The notes under the pieces are model-generated. The model was given only the letters and a program-made list of their open reading frames with translations. It made no database searches and was not told where the DNA came from. Source: Hyphococcus sp. (GTDB taxonomy: Bacteria; Pseudomonadota; Alphaproteobacteria; Caulobacterales; Parvularculaceae). Taken from it: a stretch of 64,000 nucleotides of DNA. Positions 9,116 through 17,425 of the stretch are shown here, one piece after another; position 1 is the first letter of the stretch, and the number at the start of each line of letters is the position of its first letter. The DNA lies in contig JANQON010000009.1 in the NCBI GenBank assembly GCA_028289605.1, positions 1 to 64,000 on the forward strand, read 5' to 3'. Position numbers and translations under genes: made by a program.

Positions 9116-9316
9116 TCAGGTCACGTTCGCCTTGGCGCGTTTCGCTTCGCAACGGCATCGTTCGAAACAGTATTTTACGAATTCCCAGTCCCGCACCCAT
9201 TTCTTGAGCCACGCAAACGGTCGGTTGCAATGTGCGCAGACTTTTTCGGGAAGCTGCCCTTTCTTACCGCCGCGCCCAAAACAAACGGCCCCGCACCCAA
9301 AGCGCGGGACCGCTTT
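9116..9316 (-). pseudogene. DUF2256-like zinc-ribbon fragment without a recognisable start codon
   Basis: The frame reading down to the TGA at 9118-9116 encodes KKGQLPEKVCAHCNRPFAWL, then KKWVRDWEFVKYC and ERCR. This is the core of the short DUF2256 proteins (LPxKxCxxCxRPFxWRKKW, then YCSxxCR). The four cysteines are kept. However, between the in-frame TGA at 9319-9317 and the conserved core there is no ATG, GTG or TTG codon. It may have lost its start, use a rare start, or carry a frameshift. It lies just downstream of the TraB/GumN gene on the same strand. Family identification is firm; gene status is uncertain. Confidence 0.6.
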
Positions 9317-9336
9317 TCAATCCGCTGCGATCCTCG

Positions 9337-10242
9337 TTACTGAACCCGCTCGATCTTCAAGCCCTCTTCTTCCAGGAGGTCAATGACGCTGTCTTCGCCG
9401 ACAAGGTGCCCCGCGCCAACGGCGATAAAAGTGTCGCCCTCGTCGGCGAGAATGTCCTGAATGAGCACAGTCCATTTTTTATTTCGATCCACAAAAAGCT
9501 TTTGAAATGCATCCGGCGCGTCTTCTCGCACGAGACCGATGATGTCCTTTTCAAGCGTCTCTGTGTCGCCTGTTCGCCATGCCGTCAGCATGCGGTCCAT
9601 GATCTCGTCAAATTCGTTGAACTGCACCGTCGTTGCATCGAAGTTCGCGAGCATTTCCTCATCATCCAGACTGGCGAGCATTTCAAGCTGTTCCGTCGCC
9701 GTCTCAAAATGCTCAACGGCGTCGCCTTCCTGGGCGGCCTGCGCCAACAGGACTTTTTCGACGCCCGAGTTGGGATCAAAACCCGCCTTCTGCATGGCGA
9801 CGACGGACAAGGTCAGCGACGCAAGCCAGGGACGGTAGGGTTCGAGCATCTGCATTGAAACGCCGTATTCAGCGGCAATGTCGCTGAACGACGCTGCGCG
9901 GTCTTCGCCCAGAATGGAACTCAACGTGACGCCTGGCGGATTGAGACCGTACTGTTGCACGCCCGCAAGAACAGCAGCCTGCGCTTCAGGACTCTCGGTG
10001 TCGGCTTCGGTGATTGTCGTTTCGGCGTCTTTCATCGCCGCATCATAAGCGGCGGTTTCCCATTCCACGTCCGGCGGCAGGATGTGAAACGTGCCGAACA
10101 GGTAAATCGTGGAATCGTCGTCGGCGAGCTTCCACATCGCCGGGCCAGTTGCCGCTTTCTCGGCGACAGCGACGCCCGCCATGGCGACCGCCGCCACTCC
10201 CGCCGCCAGAACAGTCTTCATCAAGCCAACGCATTTACGCAT
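9337..10242 (-). CDS. TraB/GumN family protein, exported
   Basis: About 301 residues. The protein begins with a signal peptide (MRKCVGLMKTVLAAGVAAVAMAG) followed by the family motif YLFGTFHILP (about residues 45-54) with the GxxH pair, a central helical region, and the C-terminal FIAVGAGHLVGEDSVIDLL motif. Members are proposed metalloproteases of the Tiki/TraB fold, mostly of unknown bacterial function. The ATG ending at 10242 has a GGAAAGGA ribosome-binding site 7-8 bases upstream, so it is preferred over the ATG at 10260. Confidence 0.85.
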   Translation of the reverse strand: MRKCVGLMKTVLAAGVAAVAMAGVAVAEKAATGPAMWKLADDDSTIYLFGTFHILPPDVEWETAAYDAAMKDAETTITEADTESPEAQAAVLAGVQQYGLNPPGVTLSSILGEDRAASFSDIAAEYGVSMQMLEPYRPWLASLTLSVVAMQKAGFDPNSGVEKVLLAQAAQEGDAVEHFETATEQLEMLASLDDEEMLANFDATTVQFNEFDEIMDRMLTAWRTGDTETLEKDIIGLVREDAPDAFQKLFVDRNKKWTVLIQDILADEGDTFIAVGAGHLVGEDSVIDLLEEEGLKIERVQ

Positions 10243-10289
10243 GTCGTTTTTCCTTTCCATGAGACACTTACAATTGCTGCCGCCGCCCG

Positions 10290-10418
10290 CTAAATTGCAG
10301 CTCCAAAACAGTCGAGCACACGATACAGAATACGGCCTGCGACGATTCCGGCGGCGAAGATGATGAAGCCGGCGGCAACCTTTTGCGCCAGCGAGGCGTC
10401 TTTCCTGTTTTCCATCAT
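10290..10418 (-). CDS. Small single-span membrane protein (42 residues)
   Basis: The frame encodes MMENRKDASLAQKVAAGFII followed by FAAGIVAGRILYRVLDCFGAAI. It has a short charged N-terminus and one hydrophobic helix (about residues 14-29). Its ATG overlaps the stop codon of the XRE regulator gene (AATGATG), and GGAGGAGAA stands immediately upstream as ribosome-binding site. Translational coupling and the strong site argue that it is expressed. It is the third member of a three-gene operon. I know of no named family; a partner of the operon's first membrane protein is possible. Confidence 0.65.
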   Translation of the reverse strand: MMENRKDASLAQKVAAGFIIFAAGIVAGRILYRVLDCFGAAI

Positions 10419-10612
10419 TGGTTCTCCTCCGAAAAAATATCTTCGATGCGGCGCCCGAATACGCGCGCCAACTTAAACGCCAGCGGTAATGACGGATCGT
10501 ACCGTCCCTTTTCGATCGATATCACCGTCTGTCTTGATACGGACAATCGTTTTGCGAGTTCTTCCTGACTCCATTTCTTTTCGGCCCGCAATTCGGCGAC
10601 GCTGTTCTTCAC
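10415..10612 (-). CDS. XRE/Cro family transcriptional regulator
   Basis: About 65 residues, beginning MKNSVAELRAEKKWSQEELA and continuing with KRLSVSRQTVISIEKGRYDPSLPLAFKLARVF, a complete helix-turn-helix of the compact YgzD-like type, ending IEDIFSEENQ. I chose the GTG at 10612 because it overlaps the stop of the preceding gene (GTGA) and gives the usual N-terminus; a TTG at 10639 would add nine residues. It is likely to repress its own operon through the palindrome at 11066-11081. Confidence 0.85.
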   Translation of the reverse strand: MKNSVAELRAEKKWSQEELAKRLSVSRQTVISIEKGRYDPSLPLAFKLARVFGRRIEDIFSEENQ

Positions 10613-11034
10613 GTCGATTTCCAGGCCGCGTAGAGCCAACAGCAGGCGCTAACCACCCATGCCGAAAGCGCAACGACCAATACGGGCGGCCGCGGCGCGC
10701 CAAACAGGAGTTCGGCGACGCCGTATAGCGACATCAACACCAATACGATGCAGAACGACATCGCCTGGCTGACGATCAGGACGCGGCGCACAAGTTCGTC
10801 TGAAACGCGATAGAAACGCCATCCCTCATATCCGAGTACGGCGAAACTGATCGTGACGAGCGCGCTGAGAAAATAGCGTTCGCCGTTTGAATAGGATTCC
10901 CCGGCGTCCGGCTCCAGGAAGCCGAAAAAGAAGCCCGCCACGAAGGCGACGCCGCCAATTCTCCAGAACATCCTGCGGACGGCGGGATCTTTCATGTCGC
11001 CGCCCAAAAGCAAAAAGGACCATCGGCTGCTCAT
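10609..11034 (-). CDS. Four-helix membrane protein encoded with XRE regulator
   Basis: About 141 residues starting MSSRWSFLLLGGDMKDPAVR, with about four hydrophobic helices (for example IGGVAFVAGFFFGFL and VVALSAWVVSACCWLYAAW) separated by short charged loops. The ATG ending at 11034 follows a GGGAGG ribosome-binding site. Its stop overlaps the GTG of the XRE regulator gene. Similar membrane protein/XRE pairs are common in bacteria, but I cannot assign a function. It heads the operon and follows the operator region directly. Confidence 0.7.
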   Translation of the reverse strand: MSSRWSFLLLGGDMKDPAVRRMFWRIGGVAFVAGFFFGFLEPDAGESYSNGERYFLSALVTISFAVLGYEGWRFYRVSDELVRRVLIVSQAMSFCIVLVLMSLYGVAELLFGAPRPPVLVVALSAWVVSACCWLYAAWKST

Positions 11035-11065
11035 GGACACCTCCCTTTCCGCGCCGGTTGCGCGA

Positions 11066-11081
11066 GTAAAGGTACCTTTAC
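11066..11081. promoter_or_regulatory. Perfect 16-base palindrome GTAAAGGTACCTTTAC upstream of the XRE operon
   Basis: GTAAAGGTACCTTTAC is a perfect palindrome 32 bases upstream of the first gene of the XRE operon. A second, half-like copy (GTAAAGGGT on the minus strand) lies at 11114-11106, and a TTGACA -35 word lies between them at 11103-11098. The palindrome covers the expected -10 region. It is a good candidate operator for the XRE regulator. Confidence 0.6.
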
Positions 11082-11125
11082 ATACCGGCGGCAGGACTGT
11101 CAAGCACCCTTTACAACCAATCGCC

Positions 11126-11932
11126 CTAGGCGCCGGTCAGCGCCGCCGAAACGCGGTCAAATGCCGAGGTTTCGCCCACGACCAGCAAGGGCCGTCCCTG
11201 GGTGGCGATCGGGGCGTAGGCGCGGCCGGTGTCGAGATATTCCGCACGCCCCTTAATCTCGCGCAGCATCAACACGCCGGCGGCGTGATCCCACGGACTG
11301 CAGCGCGAATAGAGGGCAAAATCACAGTCGCCGGTCAGCAGGTGCAGGTAGACATAAGCGGAGCACCGCGCGAGATCAGTGTGAAATTTGGCGCGAAGGC
11401 GCGGAACCATGGCTGACTTGTATGGCTCTTTCAGGTTGCCGATCGCGCGATAGCCGGACAGCGCGCCGTCGTTTCGCGCCAGCGGGCCGAGGCGTTTTCC
11501 GGCGAAGGCAGCGCCCTCCCCCGCTTCGGCGACGGCGCATGTTTGTTGCGGAATAGCGTAAATCCAACCGGCGCGGATCTCGCCGCCGGCGACATAGGCC
11601 ACGATGGTTGCAAATTCATCCCTGCCCTGAACGAAGTTGCGCGTTCCGTCCAACGGATCGACAATCCAGAAGGGGCCGTCGCCCTTTAACGTCTCCAAAA
11701 TCGCAGGGTCGCCGGCGACGCTCTCTTCGCCGACAAAGGCGGCGCCGGGATCAATGCCGCAAAGCGCTTTCGCCAGCGCCGCTTCCGCTCTTTCATCGGC
11801 TTGGGTGACAAAGTCGTTCGGGCCCGACTTGGTGCCGATTTCGCTGTCTTTGAGCTTGCCGAATCGCGGAGCGATCTCTTCTGCGGCGATTTCGGCGATG
11901 ACGGACGCAACTTTTTCGACGTCGACGATCAT
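11126..11932 (-). CDS. Inositol monophosphatase family phosphatase
   Basis: This 268-residue protein carries all metal-binding motifs of the IMPase superfamily: VGEES (about residues 66-70), WIVDPLDGTRNFVQG (about 88-102) and the C-terminal SPWDHAAGVLMLREIKG. Substrate cannot be fixed; inositol phosphates, histidinol phosphate or PAP are all possible. PAP would fit a cell that makes PAPS with the nearby CysNC. Its ATG overlaps the stop of hflX (ATGA), so it is the last gene of the hfq-hflX transcription unit. Confidence 0.88.
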   Translation of the reverse strand: MIVDVEKVASVIAEIAAEEIAPRFGKLKDSEIGTKSGPNDFVTQADERAEAALAKALCGIDPGAAFVGEESVAGDPAILETLKGDGPFWIVDPLDGTRNFVQGRDEFATIVAYVAGGEIRAGWIYAIPQQTCAVAEAGEGAAFAGKRLGPLARNDGALSGYRAIGNLKEPYKSAMVPRLRAKFHTDLARCSAYVYLHLLTGDCDFALYSRCSPWDHAAGVLMLREIKGRAEYLDTGRAYAPIATQGRPLLVVGETSAFDRVSAALTGA

Positions 11933-13302
11933 GCGCGCTGACGGTCCGCCGGTTGCGACCTATCCGCCGTCATGATGCGGGCGTCCGGAAACTGCTTGAA
12001 GAACTGCCCTTCCGTCTTTTCGGAAAGCCGCGCGGTGACTTTCAGCCGATCGCCGCTCTCAACCTCGGCGATAATGTCGGCGCGTTGATGCAGCCAGGCC
12101 CGCGCGGCGCCGTCGCTCGCGGCGATCATGATCTCGCGGGTTGCATGGGATGCAGTGAGCGTGTTTTCAATCAACGACAGCAATGCGTCGACGCCTTCGC
12201 CGGTCTGCGCCGACAACGGCGTTTTCACCGGCGCGGCTATCGTTCCCGCATCGTTCGCCCGGCTTGCGCGAACGGCGTCTTCAACGCTTTCCCGATCCGC
12301 CGCGTCGAGCAGGTCGATTTTGTTGAGCGCCTCAATCACGGGCCGTTCGTCGTCTTCGTCGACGCCAAGCTCGGCCAGCACGGCGATCACGTCGCTGCGC
12401 TGAGCGATGGAGCTGTGATGGGCGATGTCGCGGACGTGAACGATGATGTCCGCTTCCAACACTTCCTCAAGCGTCGCGCGAAAGGCGGCGACCAGCTGGG
12501 TCGGCAGGTCGGATATGAAGCCGACCGTATCGGACAAAATGACGCGCAGGCCGCTGGGCAAATCGAGCGACCGCATGGTCGGGTCCAGCGTGGCGAACAG
12601 CATGTCTTCGGCTTTGACCGACGCTTCCGTGATGCGGTTGAAAAGCGTCGACTTGCCCGCATTCGTATAACCGACCAGCGCGACCACGGGATGGGGCGCG
12701 CGCTTGCGCTTGGCCCGTTGCAGCGTGCGGGTCCGGCGGACGTCTTCCAGCTTTTTGCGGAGACGCACGATCTTGTCGTCCAACGCGCGCCGATCGGATT
12801 CGATCTGGCGTTCGCCCGGACCGCCGAGAAACCCGGCGCCGCCGCGCTGGCGCTCCAGGTGCGTCCACGACCGAACGAGTCGCGAGCGCTGGTACTCCAG
12901 ATGGGCGAGATCGACCTGAAGGCGGCCCTCAGCGGTTTGCGCCCGGTCGCCGAAGATCTCAAGGATCAGCGCGGTGCGATCGAGGACTTTGGCGTCCCAG
13001 GCCTTTTCCAGATTGCGATGCTGCACGGGCGACAGCGGCCCGTCGATAATCACAAGACCCGGCCGCGGATCAAACTGGTCGAGGCGCTCGCGGATTTCAT
13101 CGATCTTGCCGCCGCCGAGCAGGGTTGCCGCCCGCGGACGCCCCACCGCTGCAATTTCGCGGTGCACGACATCAAGATTGATCGCCGCCGCCAGCCCGAC
13201 CGCCTCTTCCAGACGGTCTTCGGGCGCGCGCGCAAACCCCTCCCCTTGCAGGTCCGGGTGCACGACGATCGCTCGTTCCGGCTCGGTCAAGTTTTGCGGC
13301 AA
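11929..13302 (-). CDS. hflX: GTPase HflX
   Basis: This 457-residue protein has the HflX N-terminal domain (AAINLDVVHREIAAVGRPRAATLLGGGK), the central SxLVRSWTHLERQRGGAGFLGGPGE segment, and a GTPase domain with GYTNAGKSTLFN, DTVGFISDLP and NKIDLLD. HflX binds 50S ribosomes and splits stalled or heat-damaged ribosomes. The start is a TTG at 13302, 22 bases after the hfq stop. The hfq-hflX order is widely conserved in proteobacteria. Confidence 0.95.
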   Translation of the reverse strand: MPQNLTEPERAIVVHPDLQGEGFARAPEDRLEEAVGLAAAINLDVVHREIAAVGRPRAATLLGGGKIDEIRERLDQFDPRPGLVIIDGPLSPVQHRNLEKAWDAKVLDRTALILEIFGDRAQTAEGRLQVDLAHLEYQRSRLVRSWTHLERQRGGAGFLGGPGERQIESDRRALDDKIVRLRKKLEDVRRTRTLQRAKRKRAPHPVVALVGYTNAGKSTLFNRITEASVKAEDMLFATLDPTMRSLDLPSGLRVILSDTVGFISDLPTQLVAAFRATLEEVLEADIIVHVRDIAHHSSIAQRSDVIAVLAELGVDEDDERPVIEALNKIDLLDAADRESVEDAVRASRANDAGTIAAPVKTPLSAQTGEGVDALLSLIENTLTASHATREIMIAASDGAARAWLHQRADIIAEVESGDRLKVTARLSEKTEGQFFKQFPDARIMTADRSQPADRQRA

Positions 13303-13324
13303 TCCGCGCGCCTTTTTGTCTTGG

Positions 13325-13573
13325 CTACTCGTCGTCTGATCCGTGGTCGTTTTCCCACAGGGTCACCGGCGCCTGGGGCATCACCGTAGAAATAGCGTGC
13401 TTGTAGACCAGTTGCGACTGACCGTCGCGCCGCAGCAACACGCAGAAATTGTCAAACCAGCTCACGACGCCCTGAAGTTTGACGCCATTGACGAGAAAAA
13501 TGGTGACGGGGGTTTTTGTCTTGCGAACCTGATTGAGAAAAGTGTCCTGCAGGTTCTGCTTTTTTTCGGTCAT
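13325..13573 (-). CDS. hfq: RNA chaperone Hfq
   Basis: 82 residues, normal length for alphaproteobacteria. It has the Sm1 motif ([35 protein letters not shown]) and the Sm2 motif [10 protein letters not shown]. Hfq is a hexameric RNA-binding protein that helps small RNAs pair with mRNAs. It stands between dat and hflX, as usual in this lineage. Confidence 0.97.
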   Translation of the reverse strand: MTEKKQNLQDTFLNQVRKTKTPVTIFLVNGVKLQGVVSWFDNFCVLLRRDGQSQLVYKHAISTVMPQAPVTLWENDHGSDDE

Positions 13574-13696
13574 CAGCGCCGCGTCTCCGCCTCATTATTT
13601 TGTTATTGCAGTGCAACATCATTTTGGCCGCACGAATAGAGATAGGCAACCGAAATCGGAAGAAAAGGCCTCCGCGACATTTCTGACCGGGTTGTT

Positions 13697-14557
13697 TCAG
13701 GCGCGCAGGCCTCGCGCGCGCAATTTGTACGCTTCGCGCAGGCGCCGCGACACAGGACCGGGCTTGCCGTCGCCGATGGCGGCGTCGTCAACCGCAATGA
13801 CGGGCGTCACGAGGTTGGTCGCAGAGGTGATAAACGCTTCGGCGGCGGCGCGCGCTTCGACCAGGGTAAAGGGGCGCTCCTCGACCCGCATCTGCAACTC
13901 GGCGGCGCACGCCAGGGCGGTTTCCCGCGTGATTCCGCCGAGGATATGGTTTCCTTTCGGATGCGTAATCAGTGTTCCGTCCGAATCGACGATCCAGGCG
14001 TTGGACGACGATCCTTCCGTCACAACGTCGTCGCAGGTGAGCCACGCCTCTGCGGCCCCGGCCTCTTTGGCCGCCTGTTTCGCCAGGACGTTTGGCAGCA
14101 GCGACACGGATTTGATGTCGACGCGGCCCCACCGGATATCGGGATGCGAAATGACGCGAACGCCGGTTTCGGCGATGGCGTCCGACCCATCGAGATCAAA
14201 GCGCTTGGCGGTCATGACCAGACCGCCGGGCGTCCCCTCGGGTGGAAACACATGGTTCCGGGCCGCGACGCCGCGCGTCGCTTGGATGTAGACGAGCGCG
14301 TCGCGCAGCCGGTTGCGGCGAATGAGCTCCTTCATCGTCTGCAGCAGCGCCGCCCGCGACATCGGCGCCGGCATGTCGAGCTCGCCCAGCGACCGCTCCA
14401 TGCGCGCCAGGTGGCCTTCAAGATCCCAGAACGCGCCGTCAATGACGAGACAGACCTCATATATTCCGTCTGCAAACTGATATCCGCGATCTTCGATATG
14501 AACGTTTGCATCGCGCAACGGGACATATCTCCCATTGACATAAGCAATCTGCGCCAT
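13697..14557 (-). CDS. dat: D-amino-acid transaminase (class IV aminotransferase)
   Basis: This 286-residue PLP enzyme starts MAQIAYVNGRYVPLRDANVHIEDRGYQFADGIYEV, typical of D-alanine aminotransferases. The lysine region is seen in MTAKRFD and the SxKSVSLLPNVLAKQAAKEAGAAEAW segment, where DIKSVSLLPN contains the PLP lysine. The C-terminal SSSNAWIVDSDGTLITHP...ILGGITR motif binds the cofactor phosphate. It interconverts D-amino acids and keto acids for peptidoglycan precursors. It lies between trkH and hfq, 6 bases after the trkH stop. Confidence 0.9.
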   Translation of the reverse strand: MAQIAYVNGRYVPLRDANVHIEDRGYQFADGIYEVCLVIDGAFWDLEGHLARMERSLGELDMPAPMSRAALLQTMKELIRRNRLRDALVYIQATRGVAARNHVFPPEGTPGGLVMTAKRFDLDGSDAIAETGVRVISHPDIRWGRVDIKSVSLLPNVLAKQAAKEAGAAEAWLTCDDVVTEGSSSNAWIVDSDGTLITHPKGNHILGGITRETALACAAELQMRVEERPFTLVEARAAAEAFITSATNLVTPVIAVDDAAIGDGKPGPVSRRLREAYKLRARGLRA

Positions 14558-14563
14558 CGCCGG

Positions 14564-15955
14564 TCAGGCCCTCCAGAACCATCGATTGAACAAGGCGAGC
14601 GCCACGGCCGCTTCCAGTCGTCCCAGCACCATCGCCGCCGCAAGCGCCCACCGCCACGGTTCGGCGACGCCGGCGTACCCGTCCGCGCCGCCGTTCACAA
14701 GATAGATGATCGGTCCGGCGTTTGACAGCGCCGATATGGCGGCGGCGGCGGCCAGCTCGAAGGAATGGCCGCCGACCGAAAGAATGACGACCAGCGTCGC
14801 CAGCGTCATGGTGAACACCAGGAAATGGATCCAGACGCCGAGTTCGTTCGATACCCGGCGGCGCCCGAACACGGCGCTTGGCTCAATCAACCGGCCGAGC
14901 TCTTCGATGGCGCGACGCATGATCACGAGCCACCGAAGGATCTTAAAGCCGCCGGCCGTCGACACCGCTGCGCCGCCGATAATCGCCGTCACCAGAACAA
15001 CGGAAAGCGGCGGAACCTCGCCGAGGATGAATCCATTGGTGGACAGGATCGACGCCGCGTTGAACAGCTGAGGAATAATCAGATCGACATCGCCGGCGCC
15101 GGCGAGCAACCAGAAGAAGAACGCGGCGAAAAGGATGATCGCGACATAGGCTCCGTTCTCGACATCGCGCACCCGTTCCTTGGCGCCGCGGACAACTCTG
15201 GCGATGACCACAAAATTCGACCCGGCGAGCGCCATGACGACGAACAGAACGACAATCGTCGCCGTGGAAAGCGCCGACGGATTGTCGGCGCCGCCCAGAA
15301 ACCCGCCCGACGCAACCCCTGAAAGCGCTAGCACGCAAGCGTCGAGCGTTGAAACGCCGGTGACGGCGAACGCCAGGAACGCAATCAATGTCAGCCCTGC
15401 GTAAATGCCGGAGAAGGTAAACACTGCGTTTCGCAACGGGCGCATGAAGTTGTTCTTGTCGCCGCGGGAAAACGGCGGCAACAGCGTGTCAATTCCGATA
15501 AAAGCAGGACGAATGAAAATCGCCGCGGCGATGGCGATAGACCCAAGCCCGCCGATCCATTGCAGGATCGCCCGCCACAACATCATCGAGGGACTGGCGA
15601 CCGCGGCCTCGCGGGACAACCAGCCTCCGGTCGTGGTGACCGCGGCGATCGCCTCGAAATAAGCGTCCCCGAAGCTCATCGGCCCGAGCGCCATGGGAAT
15701 GGCGGCGAATGCGGGCGCCACGGCCCAGCCCAACAAGATAACGATCAACACGCCGCGAAAGTCCGTCGGCGGCGCGCGGCCCATGCTCGCCGCAAATGCG
15801 CCGCCCGCGGCAAGCAGTGTTGCAACAGAGCCGAAAACGAAGCGGCCCGCCGAGGGTTCGTTATGCGCAACCGCCAAAAGAAAAGGCGCAAGCATCGCCG
15901 CGCCGACACAAAAGAGGATCGCGGAAAATGCGCGCAGTATGCTGCTCAGTCCCAT
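14564..15955 (-). CDS. trkH: Trk potassium uptake membrane subunit TrkH
   Basis: This 463-residue membrane protein has the four-fold pore-loop organisation of TrkH/KtrB. Visible selectivity-loop regions are AVTTTGGWL (about residue 88), LSGVASGGFLGG and STAGGFKILR. It forms the K+ channel that works with the cytoplasmic regulator TrkA, whose gene follows upstream on the same strand at 15980. Slightly shorter than the E. coli protein but within family range. Confidence 0.9.
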   Translation of the reverse strand: MGLSSILRAFSAILFCVGAAMLAPFLLAVAHNEPSAGRFVFGSVATLLAAGGAFAASMGRAPPTDFRGVLIVILLGWAVAPAFAAIPMALGPMSFGDAYFEAIAAVTTTGGWLSREAAVASPSMMLWRAILQWIGGLGSIAIAAAIFIRPAFIGIDTLLPPFSRGDKNNFMRPLRNAVFTFSGIYAGLTLIAFLAFAVTGVSTLDACVLALSGVASGGFLGGADNPSALSTATIVVLFVVMALAGSNFVVIARVVRGAKERVRDVENGAYVAIILFAAFFFWLLAGAGDVDLIIPQLFNAASILSTNGFILGEVPPLSVVLVTAIIGGAAVSTAGGFKILRWLVIMRRAIEELGRLIEPSAVFGRRRVSNELGVWIHFLVFTMTLATLVVILSVGGHSFELAAAAAISALSNAGPIIYLVNGGADGYAGVAEPWRWALAAAMVLGRLEAAVALALFNRWFWRA

Positions 15956-15979
15956 TGCGCGCGTCGCCGTTGCATCAGC

Positions 15980-17353
15980 TCAGAAATATTCAATACTGAC
16001 ACGGAACATTTGTTCCACATCTTTCACATTCTCGCGCATTGACATGAGAACGACCCGGTCGCCCGGTTCAATCACCGTTTGTCCGGTCGGCATCAGCACC
16101 TTTCCCTCGTGAACGACTGCGCCGATCATCACGCCTTCCGGCAATTGCGCGTCGCGCAAGGGTTTGTTCACCAGCGGCGAAGTTTCCAGCGCAATCGCGT
16201 CGACCAGCTCCGCAGCGCCGTCGGACAGAGAATACACACCCTTGATGCGACCGCGGCGCACATGCTGCAGGATTGTTGAAATCGTGGTTGCGCGCGGATC
16301 GACAAAACGATCAACGCCCACCGATTCCGAAATCGGCCCGTAGTCCTGGTCATTGACCAGCGCCATGGTGCGCCTGGCGCCCTCTCGCTTTGCAACCACC
16401 GATGCGAGAATGTTGACCTGGTCATTGTCGGTCACCGCAACAACCGATTCCGCCTCGCTCACGCCGGCTTCGCGCAAGATCGCCCGGTCGAGACCGTCGC
16501 CCTGCAGCACGATGGTGCGCTCAAGCTCTTCAGCGGCGGTCTCCGCCCTGGCGCGGTCCCGCTCGATTATGCGAATTTTCATGGATCCGAGTTTTTCAAG
16601 CCCCTTAGCGACGAAAAGCCCGATATTGCCGCCGCCGATGAGGATGACCCGGCGCGCCTGGCGGGCGGCCTCGCCCATGATTTCCAGCGCTCTTTGCACA
16701 TCGTGCCGGTCGGCGATGAAATAGATCTGGTCGCCCGTCTCCAATTGATCGTTGGAGTGGGCCCGCCACAACCGGTCGCCGCGTTTGATCGCGACGATGG
16801 TAATCTTAAGGTCCGGGAACAATTCCGCTACCTGGCGCAGCGGCGTGTTAATGATGGGACAATCATCGCCAAGCTTCACGCCAAGGGCCCAGACCTGTCC
16901 GTCCGCGAATGATTTCACCTCAAATGCGCCGGGCGTCGACATGCGCTGCATGATGGCTTCGGAAACTTCCCGCTCAGGCGAAATCACCACATCGATCGGC
17001 AGATGGTTTCGAGAAAAAAGGTCCGAATAGCGCGGATCGAGATAGCCTTGCGCGCGAATGCGGGCGATTTTCGTGGGAACCTTGAAAAGCGAATGCGCGA
17101 TCTGACACGAGGTCATGTTGACCTCGTCGGAATACGTTACCGCGACCAGCATGTCGGCTTCCCGCGCGCCCGCTTCTTCCAGCGTTTCCGGATAGGCGCC
17201 GTTGCCGACGACGCCGCGCACGTCGAGCCGCTCCGCAACAGCCCGGATCAGCTCTTTCGACTGATCAATCACCGTCACGTCGTTGTTTTCCCGCGACAGC
17301 CGACGGGCAATGCCGACGCCCACGCGGCCAGCGCCCGAAACGACAACTCTCAT
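15980..17353 (-). CDS. trkA: Trk system potassium-binding regulator TrkA
   Basis: 457 residues with two RCK_N/RCK_C repeats. The first NAD-binding motif is VVSGAGRVGVGIARRL (residues 3-18) with VIDQ; the second is VILIGGGNIGLFVAKGLEKLG (about 235-255). TrkA gates TrkH in response to nucleotides. The gene sits between ntrX and trkH, the usual alphaproteobacterial order. Confidence 0.95.
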   Translation of the reverse strand: MRVVVSGAGRVGVGIARRLSRENNDVTVIDQSKELIRAVAERLDVRGVVGNGAYPETLEEAGAREADMLVAVTYSDEVNMTSCQIAHSLFKVPTKIARIRAQGYLDPRYSDLFSRNHLPIDVVISPEREVSEAIMQRMSTPGAFEVKSFADGQVWALGVKLGDDCPIINTPLRQVAELFPDLKITIVAIKRGDRLWRAHSNDQLETGDQIYFIADRHDVQRALEIMGEAARQARRVILIGGGNIGLFVAKGLEKLGSMKIRIIERDRARAETAAEELERTIVLQGDGLDRAILREAGVSEAESVVAVTDNDQVNILASVVAKREGARRTMALVNDQDYGPISESVGVDRFVDPRATTISTILQHVRRGRIKGVYSLSDGAAELVDAIALETSPLVNKPLRDAQLPEGVMIGAVVHEGKVLMPTGQTVIEPGDRVVLMSMRENVKDVEQMFRVSIEYF

Positions 17354-17425
17354 AAGGCAAACGCTTTCATATCAAGCCCGGGTCTCACGAATCCGCGACT
17401 GATTCAAGCAAATAAGGAATGGCGG

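Noticed and set aside
11953-13389. A 478-codon open frame on the plus strand
   Set aside because: It is antisense to hflX and hfq, has no ribosome-binding site or recognisable domain, and is explained by GC-rich codon bias.
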